Below, in pieces: positions 56,541 to 64,000 of a stretch of 64,000 bases of DNA. The notes below the pieces were generated by a model, which searched no databases, was not told where the DNA came from, and was given only the letters and a program-made list of their open reading frames with translations. Origin of the DNA: Triatoma infestans (Eukaryota > Arthropoda > Insecta > Hemiptera > Reduviidae); NCBI GenBank assembly GCA_011037195.1, contig JAAEAF010000623.1, forward strand, positions 1 through 64,000. The letters run 5' to 3'. Position 1 is the stretch's first letter; every line of letters begins with the position of its first letter. A program made the translations under genes and the position numbers.

Positions 56541-57909
56541 TGTGGAAGCGCGCCCACCATTCAAAAAGAGTTATGCTTTTAACTTGTTAGTACTTTTTGG
56601 GCAAGTAGTTTCTCTGTCTTTCCTCACATCTCCTATCACATAAACACGCACACTTACCCAAATACACACAAGCCCACATACTAGTAATAGAACACCAACT
56701 TCTCCAAACATGATGACTTAAATCTCTGTATGTTTACTCTTGGTTAAAGTACTTTTATTGCTTCACCTAATAGCACTTATTATCATTTTAGAAGCTGAAG
56801 TACTTAAGAAGAAGCTCCACAGTGAAACTTTTTGTAAATTTCCAGTAAATTTGTGAGCTGTTCCAAGGGAACAGATCTGGAAGACTAATCATAATATTAT
56901 GCCCAACACCACCAACTTGGACTACTATTCTATCATTCAACAGTACAACACCATGTTTGTAGACGTCATTTTGTCGTCCAAAGAGCAGCGGCCTTATTGC
57001 TCAAAGGTTTAGTGGCAATAGTGGATGCACAATGGCTTCCTTCCCTGAAACCTTGTATCTAATTTATTATTCAATCTAAACCTGCCTCAATAAAAAACCA
57101 TATTGGTCCAGCGATCTTCTTAATAGTTATGGTGTTCCAAACAATCCTGGAAACGATACTATTTATATTCGTCTAAGACAGCTTATCTCCGAATAATGAT
57201 CGTGCCGAATCTTCCAGAGAAATCATCAAGCCAAGTGAAACAAATGGAGAGTAAACATTAAACACTGAGAAATGTTAACCTTTACTCTCCGTCGGTATAG
57301 CTGTTCCCTTTCCTGTTATAATCAGTAACAGGAACATTCTTGCTGGGTAAATAATTAAAAAAATCTGATCCTAAAAACATCAGGAATGCTCATTTAAGTC
57401 GTCACAAGTGAACCGGCATGATGAAATTCTGCTTCGACTTTTAAGAAATCCGCGCCTAACTCTCACCCTAAGAAGAGTTTTACACATAAAGTACCTTGAG
57501 TATGATACTGAGCTAGGGCCAAGTTATAGCCAAGCGTTTCAACACCCATTGTACACAATTTATCCAATCACAATCTTCCACCTAACAGTTATGCTCTTTT
57601 ATTTCCTCTCACAACGATTAAAAAAATGTTGAAGTACTCATTCTAGGAAATCTGCAATCATTACAGATCTAGGTGTCATGCGAATATGGCAGCTTAATCA
57701 TTCGAACGAATTATATAAACGGTTCTGTAGTCCTGTAGCAATAAGATGATATGTGCAACCACAGGAGGAGTCAAAGTCACCACAATATTTATATATACTT
57801 TTCCATCTACACATTGCTAGATGTTATAGTATCCAAAGAGAGTATTCGTAGCAGAGAAAGAGAGACAAAATGACAGGACCACTCTCTCGGACTGGATTGG
57901 GAGAAACCA

Positions 57910-57951
57910 TATAAATACAGCGACGGGAGATAGAACGAGAATAGTTCATAC
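57910..57951 (+). promoter_or_regulatory. Core-promoter-like TATAAATA and TTCATAC
   Basis: TATAAATA at 57910-57917 is followed about 35 bases later by an initiator-like TTCATAC. No open frame follows, so it may belong to a lost LTR or to a non-coding transcript. Confidence 0.2.
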
Positions 57952-59009
57952 TACTGAGTTCATACAGCCAAACACTAAGTGTCATTATCCTTTACCACTC
58001 TACCATACTCTATCATTTCAAGTGTAAAGTCCAGGCAGTCAATGTCATTTATTATATAATACAGTGTTCTCCATATTCTGTTATGTAATACTCTATTTGT
58101 TTTGGGAGATAAATTAAATATGTTAATTACTAAAATTTAGAATTCAATTCTTCTCTAAAGGGATCTCGTGAGGTCTGTGTTTATCTGAACTGCGGAGGGA
58201 TAATAAATACACAGATGAATAACTTAAATAGAAATATATATTATTCAAATAAATAAATAGATAAAATATAAACATATTTCATTTGTCTATAAATTACTTT
58301 AGATACATTTTGGAGGACTTAAAACTTACAAATTAATGGAATCTCCGATTTGAAGGTTGGGCCTTAGCACTTACACCACTTGACCATGAACACTCTTTTT
58401 ATAGTACAAATTTTGAACTGACCCCCTTCCCAAAACGGTCCACCTTATATATTCTACCTCCACCCCGGAGAAAGTGAGAAGAGGGAAATTCCCTTTGTCC
58501 TAAATAAATGTAGTGATAAGGGTAGGCCAGGTATCTCTGACTCAACTGTTTCTTTTGTGCTTCTCAACCTTCAAAAAACCCAAATTTATAAATATATACT
58601 CGGAAAAATTCCTTACTTTACAATCATAAAATATATAACAAGAATTTATTTCAATACAATTTACATTTATTAATTCGCCCAAAGATGTACACATTACAGT
58701 TAATTCATTTAATCCAGACCATTTCTCTCCTTCAGCAACCCCATTATACTACACATTCACATAATGACTAATTGTAATGCTCAATCACAGACTCGCCACA
58801 AGGAATCATAGTGAATTTTGCTTTCTAACCGAAGTTTAAACCTCAGCCTAACCTCATACAGCCTCCGAAAACAGCCTCAATTTTTCAGAAAAACCTCAGG
58901 GATCGATTCAGTAATTGTTCCTGTTAACTGGAATGGAACGTTAAATGAAATTTTACAAATCTATTTAGTGTATTGTATATTGCAGGAGCTAGAACTATAA
59001 ATATACCTC

Positions 59010-59350
59010 TAAAATGGCTCCCTAGTGAGAATCTTGACGTTGCAATTATCCCTCCAAAAATCAATTATTTTCCTGGAAGAAAAAAAAAGGTTCCAAATAA
59101 AAGTGATAGGTTAATATTTTAATATGCAATGTTTAAATGAAAACCATTGGAACCGTTTACTAGAAACTCACGGAAAACTAAAAAATAAAAAATGCAGTAA
59201 AGCCGCACTTTCGGCTGACGGATTTTGACAGACACCTTCGATTCGGATGTTTAGGTAGTGAAATCACAATAAACAGTATTCGCCAATTTTTCGTACTCAG
59301 GGCAATCGCAACACTAATAATAATTCTGAGATGAAATCACATTTTTCTCA
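59010..59350 (+). repeat. FX family copy
   Basis: GGTTCCAAATAAAAGTGATA, then AAATGAAAACCATTGGAACC, then CCGCACTTTCGGCTGACGGA and TTCGCCAATTTTTCGTACTC, in FX order and far from the main 12-30 kb cluster. Confidence 0.58.
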
Positions 59351-59903
59351 GAAGTATTTAGAATTTTCTAATTCTATACAGAATCTTAATTGAATTATTT
59401 ACAAAATGTAATTAACATTTTCTAAACTTTTATATGTAATTTAAATATAATTTTGAACATAAAATCTGTAATGGACGTCTGAAATAGTTCCGTCTGATAA
59501 GAGAATGCTGAATTATAATGTGTGTCAGTCTTAATAACTGTCAGCGTGTCAGCTTACTGGTTGTAAAAGTATGTACGCTTCAATAAATATTCTTTTTTTC
59601 TCAGTCTTAATTATTCCACTAAAATCTATAAATAAGTATAGTCGGACTACAAATAACTACCCTGGAGGGGAAATAAAGCGAATAGTCCTTGCCCCACACC
59701 AGACCACAGTACCAGCTGTTGCTGTCAAGAGCAGTATAATCTGAAAAACTTACCTCTTGTAGACTACGAATTTCAAAAATATCTGACAGTTGTTTATGAA
59801 GTATAAATATGATGAATATTAAGTACACAATTGTTGTGGTTGGTTCCGCAGAGCTGGAAAGCATCAGAGATATTTTCCGTGATAGCATGCTTCTATTTGA
59901 GGT

Positions 59904-59941
59904 CATCGGCCGATTTCGGGCGTTCGTCCATCTTCAGGATG
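59904..59941 (-). ncRNA. Hammerhead-type motif, left arm
   Basis: Minus strand: CATC, CTGAAGA, T, GGAC-GAAC-GCCC (one mismatch), GAAA, TCGGCC, GATG. Stem I is kept, but the cleavage triplet has become GCC, which breaks the NUH rule, so cleavage is unlikely. Confidence 0.55.
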
Positions 59942-60092
59942 CGTTTGTCAAACAGTGTGATAACACAGACTTGCACAGAGCAAATTCAGTTTACACACAC
60001 ACTGTGTAGTCTAGGAAGGAGTGTGTAAACTGAATTTGTCCATCAGTTCAATTTGCTATTGAAGTTTGTGTCATCACACTGTTTGACAAACG

Positions 60093-60130
60093 CATCCTGA
60101 AGATTTGCAAATGCCCGAAACCGGCCGATG
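60093..60130 (+). ncRNA. Hammerhead-type motif, right arm
   Basis: CATC, CTGAAGA (60097-60103), a damaged stem II, GAAA (60117-60120), CCGGCC, GATG (60127-60130). It is again GCC in place of GTC; both arms share this change. Confidence 0.52.
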
Positions 60131-60172
60131 ACTTGAAAAAGAAGCAGGAAAGTATCTCTGATTAAGTACACA

Positions 60173-60550
60173 TTTAAAACAATTGTTCTGTAAAATGAGA
60201 AACAAAAATTCTTCATAATTTGATCCTTTATAGGTAGCAGTTTTCTGTGATATTTTTTGAAATTGATCATCCACATTCCAAATATGAATTTATTTGAGGC
60301 AGGCTTTAAAAAAGAAAAAAGAAAAATCATCGAAATCCAAATATTAATAAGAAGCTTTTACAATGATTAAATACATTAATCAATAAATTATATACATTAG
60401 TTAACACAAACAACTACACACTCTTGTAAATCTATCCAGTAATAAAATTTATTTATTCAACGGATTATATAATGTGGTTATTTTAATTATATGTCAAACA
60501 TATGAACATAATATGATATAAATTAAATACATTACCACTGTAACGAAACC
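60173..60550. other. AT-rich DNA without recognised gene
   Basis: Nothing recognised. Confidence 0.45.
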
Positions 60551-60559
60551 TATTTATAA

Positions 60560-61290
60560 AAAAAAAATTTAGTCCACTTCACCTTTCTCACCTGATGCAG
60601 AACTCACATCCATCACTTGATAAGCTTCTACCAAGTGATACAATAATTCTACCGATTTCTTCGTCAATGATACTATCGCTAATCCAATACTTTCTATTTC
60701 ATTTACTGATTTTAAAATTTTCAGTAAAAACAGACTGTTCTTACGTCTGAGAAATTTCGTTTAAGAATTCCTAGCAGGTCGGGAATGGTATTTATATCTT
60801 TATTTAGTATTAAAGATTCGGCTGAACCCGTAAGTTTATACTTGATTTTTTCTAATAACTTCTCGTGATTCAGTTGTCTTTCTATTATGTTGTACTAACA
60901 AACAAAATTGTATACTTTTGTTACAGATTGAGTGAATCTCAAAAGAGTTGTAGGATTGCCATCGAAAGTGGGAAAGTGGTCATAGTCACCCTTTTGCATA
61001 AGATAATTACGCATTTCCGGTCTGTGTGGTGGAGGATTTTCTTCAGATGTGGGGGGCATAAGGGGTTGCCTAATTATAGTTTGTGTTTCTGGGTTAGTAT
61101 TTCCCGTGTTGAGAGGTATTTGTGTCTCGTTCCCGGGTATTACCATATTTATTTGAGGGGGGAGTCTTTTTTTGGATTTCTTTTTGAAAGGAATGTTTGT
61201 TTTATAGGGGTTACTTGCTTATTAGTATTAAGAATAAAATTAAGAGTTTTACCCAAAAATGCCAGAGTTATTACAAGATTTATATAATTG
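60560..61290 (-). pseudogene. Gypsy-type gag, decayed
   Basis: Minus strand. After a basic, Pro-rich N-terminal part (frame with a methionine at 61146) comes HFPTFDGNPTTLLRFTQSV near 60975-60920, then past a stop NIIERQLNHEKLLEKIKYKL, TGSAESLILNKD and PDLLGILKRNFSD near 60890-60760, and after a further shift NEIESIGLAIVSL near 60700-60650. This is the order of the capsid-like domain of Ty3/gypsy gag proteins, which packages element RNA. At least two stops or shifts break it. No pol follows. The LTR and primer-binding site lie upstream at 61644-61830. Confidence 0.75.
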
Positions 61291-61643
61291 TATAAAAATG
61301 TTAGTAGTGAATTTGAAATTAAATTGAAGAAAATGATGTTTGTTCTTTTGTCTCCTAATTGACCTTTGGTGTTGATTAGACAAAAAAAAGGTCTAGTTAT
61401 TAAATGGTTGAATTGAGTAGTGCTACCTGAGTCCTGTCGCAGCCTGTGATGTGGTTTGTTGTGGAGATGCTGGATGATGTTGCCTTAACAGTTGTGGATG
61501 GATGAGTGGTGCGGTGATTCAATGTACCCACTATATGGACGAGTGGTGTTGTACTGCTCACTTATGCACTTATTCACTTTTCCTAAAACGTTTCACTAAG
61601 AGTGGCGTTTTTATAATCACTCACTGTTACTAGGTATGTTCGA

Positions 61644-61664
61644 GGTCCCTGCAATCGAGCGCCA
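61644..61664 (-). other. Primer-binding site of gypsy-type element
   Basis: Minus strand TGGCGCTCGATTGCAGGGAC directly after the LTR end. TGGCGC is the usual start of primer-binding sites in gypsy-group elements, which use a host tRNA 3' end as primer. I have not assigned the tRNA. Confidence 0.62.
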
Positions 61665-61830
61665 GTTATATGTTTGTAAGTGAGAATTGCCTTTTTAAAA
61701 ATACAATTCTTTATTTCCAACTTACAAGCATGTATTACAAAGAGAGCAAAAATACACATTAAATCACTTAACAGACTGGTTAACGTTATAATTGTATACA
61801 AGACAATGTCAGGGTAGCAACTAACTAACT
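61664..61830 (-). mobile_element. Short LTR with AGTTA...TAACT ends
   Basis: On the minus strand it starts AGTTAGTTAGTTGC and ends CATATAACT, and includes a poly(A)-type AATAAAG near 61710. Its ends are gypsy-group-like rather than TG...CA, and it is followed by a primer-binding site and gag, which fixes it as a 5' LTR. A TATAAAAACGCC on the minus strand near 61612 lies just outside. The far 3' LTR is not seen. Confidence 0.6.
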
Positions 61831-61832
61831 AA

Positions 61833-62232
61833 GGTGGGGAGCATGGGATTTATATATGTTATGATTAGGAAGTGTGTGGGTAGTAGCCTTATCAGCAATA
61901 TTGGCGATATAACTCGCTGTGGTGTTTGAGATGTAAGCTCCATTTCGTCTGAGATCGCAAGAGGGGAGTATGGGTTATAAGATAAAACTCCAGGAGGAGC
62001 TTCAGTATCGTCTGTTGGCTGAGCCCTGAAGTTCTGGGAACTTGTTGCAGATGTGGTAGGAATTGTTCGGTTCATTAATTTAGGTGTAAGCGTTTTAGCT
62101 ATTTTGTTTGCCTTTTCTTTGATTTTGGCGGCGAGTTAACAATACTGCTGCATCTTTTCTTTGGAATAGATGCTATTGATTCATTGGCCGAGCTAATGGC
62201 CTGTTTGTCGTCGGTACGGTCCATGTCAAAGA
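61833..62232 (-). pseudogene. Possible LINE ORF1 N-terminus, truncated at the LTR
   Basis: Minus strand: MDRTDDKQAISSANESIASI with a basic PPKSKKR block (62225-62110), then after a frameshift KLMNRTIPTTSATSSQNFRA and LSYNPYSPLAISDEM to about 61930. The NPYSPL block followed by a Pro-rich stretch resembles the region before the RNA-binding part of Jockey ORF1 proteins, but the match is weak. It ends where the LTR begins. Confidence 0.3.
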
Positions 62233-63289
62233 CCATAAACCCTTGTAATATATGTATATACATATATATATATTATTTAGGTGTTTTACCAATGAATTAA
62301 AAATAAAGTTTTAATACTTACTTTTCATAACTGTTAAAAAGTAAGGTAAAAACTATTAATAAATAGTCAAAAGTGGCACAATAAAGTCTCAGTAATTAAA
62401 GAAAAATGTAAACTGAACACAGCACAAAAATATAGCGAGTTGTTTACACAATGGCTAAACAGCTGATGGCTATATCAATTAAATTGGAAAATGACTTGTT
62501 TACAAACGTTCTTAATTAAGTGGAACAAATTATTATTACAGATGTTGTCTTTATTAACAATTTTTTTTTTTTTTAAAGAAACCCTTGTAATTGTTGTTTG
62601 TTAATGAAATGATGTGGTTTGACAAACAAAAGACAATTATATGGTTCAAAAACCATTGTGCGATCTATGTATACTTGAGGGGGAGGGTCACAAGAGTAAT
62701 GGAAAACCATTATAACATCCATTCTCTAACAATACATACTTTTCATTCGACACCCAGGACACTTTCATTAAAGAAACGAAGTTGAAGAAGAAGAAGAGGT
62801 AATAGAGGGTTGCCTGTTCCAGTTTGTCCGACCTGTCAGAGTAGCACAGCTGTGAGTCAACCTGATGGCAAGCACTTAAGTTCATGTGTTCACTCAATAC
62901 TTTCAAGTAAATGAAAGCTTCTGTCTCTTTCTTTTCAATTTGTATTACAAACAAATTCAATTCAAGAAAACTAAGAATTAAAAATAAGGTTATTTAATAT
63001 TATAACCTTTTCACGCTTCTTGTTTACATACACTGGGGAATGTATTACAATGAGTTTGCGCAATCCAGCCATTTAAACACATGTTGCTTTGTTTTTGCTC
63101 TGCCATATTATTGATTCAATTATTTTATCTTACTACTACTGTAAAAGCAAGCATTGCGATCAGGTCCAATTTAGTGTTCGCATGTTTTGAGGTTTCCTGT
63201 GTGTGAAAAACACATTTCTAGCAAACGGCCTGGGTGTATATTTTTTCTTACACATCTTTATCACAATTCAAACTTGTCATTCTGTTTAG
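62233..63289. other. AT-rich DNA without recognised gene
   Basis: No domain recognised; a T-run lies at 62560-62574. Confidence 0.45.
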
Positions 63290-63830
63290 ACACCTTTACT
63301 GCACCTGACACGAAAGTTTTGGATAAAATCCATGAAATGGAAGTGCGACTTTGCTTTTCTTCAGTTTTCCCGATTATCTCGAAAATGGCTCCGACAATTC
63401 TCTTAAAATTTCTTATACTGTCTACAACATAAATAACTATCAGTTTTATTTTGTCAGAAATTCATCATAAGCATTCTTCCAGGAAAATTGTTTGCTATGT
63501 GGGGGAGGTCCTGGCGGGAGAATAACATTAACCTTTCCTCTAATGTACCATTTCAGAACAGTTTATGGTTCTAGCACCTGTATAATATTAATTGGTCGAA
63601 TTGGGCGAATTTTTAGAGAATATTGGTAGAAAATTTAAAGAAACAGGAATTGCGAGTTTACAGAATAGGTTTTGGAGATTTTCATTTTGGAAGGTTCTCA
63701 AAACTGTTGCAATGATTTTCTTCAAACTAGGAATGCTAAGTGCACACGCACATAAATGTATCACTTTTATTCGAATAATTTTTTTTTTGAAAAAATATTT
63801 TTAGAGAGTTCTGCGGAATTTGTGGCTTCA
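63290..63830. repeat. FX family copies in both orientations
   Basis: Minus-oriented FX wording at about 63420-63360 (TTTAAGAGAATTGTCGGAGC on the minus strand) and 63800-63700 (CGAATAAAAGTGATACATTT on the minus strand), with a plus-oriented piece at 63600-63660 (GAAAATTTAAAGAAACAGGA). The bases to the window end show nothing else. Confidence 0.5.
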
Positions 63831-64000
63831 GCGCTGTCTGCTGGACGGCAGTGTAACTACATTCAAATAACTACCTGCCAACGGTGCTAACCAAATGAAG
63901 TAGCCGCAAAATCTCTATATTAGGGCAAAACGAAAATTTGTCAATTTTATAATTGTAGGCATTAACTGCTGTCAGAGAAAGTCCAGTGAGTGTTTCCTAC

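Larger units (their letters stand above)
54741..59009. other. Long AT-rich stretch with no recognised gene
   Basis: No mobile-element protein or host domain recognised apart from the separate entries below. Several open frames of 60-75 codons have no motif. Confidence 0.4.
59830..60160. mobile_element. Palindromic Penelope derivative with 12-bp target duplication
   Basis: ATTAAGTACACA flanks the element on both sides (59818-59829 and 60161-60172), a clear target-site duplication. The arms are inverted copies of the Penelope terminal repeat (GATTTCGGGCGTT, GGATGCGTTTGTCAAACAGT, GTGTAAACTGAATTTG) meeting near 60005. The left end is longer by about 35 bases (TTGTTGTGGTTGGTTCCGCA) and the right end stops at TATCTCTG. 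There is no RT inside. Short spurious frames cross the arms. Confidence 0.87.

Noticed and set aside
60865..61287. 140-codon plus-strand open frame
   Set aside because: It is the antisense shadow of the decayed gypsy gag, whose minus-strand reading shows clear gag motifs.

Overview
The window looks like transposon-dominated intergenic DNA from an arthropod, most likely an insect. The basis is an AT-rich background together with non-LTR elements of I/LOA-like, Jockey-like and R2-like (restriction-like endonuclease) type, a Penelope-like element, gypsy-type LTR elements and tRNA-derived SINEs. I recognise no intact host gene, no rRNA and no canonical tRNA. Every recognisable protein-coding segment belongs to a mobile element, and all but one (a short, truncated Jockey ORF1 piece) are visibly broken by stops or frameshifts. 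The species cannot be named from the sequence.

Layout. 1-2600: 3' half of an I/LOA-type LINE (RT, RNase H, zinc knuckle, poly(A)). 2.7-3.1 kb: LINE and Penelope debris. 4.3-5.3 kb: a GA-rich minisatellite. 6.6-9.4 kb: two decayed minus-strand LINEs, one carrying an in-frame 30-bp repeat, followed by a 26-bp satellite. 9.72-10.23 kb: an essentially perfect 223-nt inverted repeat with an apparent 11-bp target duplication. 11-30 kb: mostly AT-rich DNA holding three SINE or palindromic insertions, one decayed LINE and many copies of an unclassified dispersed repeat (called FX here). 32.8-38.5 kb: RNase H LINE debris, a SINE, the 5' end of an endonuclease-type LINE interrupted by an inverted Penelope composite, an LTR with a primer-binding site, and another palindrome. 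39-41 kb: a decayed R2-like LINE. 42.9-43.7 kb: local repeats. 46.2-51.4 kb: a gypsy pol interrupted by a 5'-truncated Jockey-like LINE. 52-53.5 kb: a third family of inverted-repeat element. 54.5 kb: a second 3' tail of the first LINE family. 59.8-60.2 kb: a palindromic Penelope derivative with a 12-bp target duplication. 60.5-61.8 kb: gypsy gag, primer-binding site and LTR.

Main observation. At least three unrelated-looking families of inverted-repeat element carry the same small structured motif on the arms: C-T-G-A-N-G-A, one extra nucleotide, a hairpin, G-A-A-A, a tiny palindromic step ending in T-C, then a strand that pairs with the bases just before CTGANGA. This is the layout of a type I hammerhead ribozyme with a vestigial stem III. 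One of the families is demonstrably Penelope-like, because its arms flank Penelope reverse transcriptase fragments. Penelope-like elements are already known to encode minimal hammerheads. The less expected parts are short RT-free palindromes built from two opposed hammerhead arms, at least two with apparent target-site duplications, and a consistent extra nucleotide before stem II. I read these as non-autonomous elements moved by Penelope machinery. Alignments and identities were done by eye.
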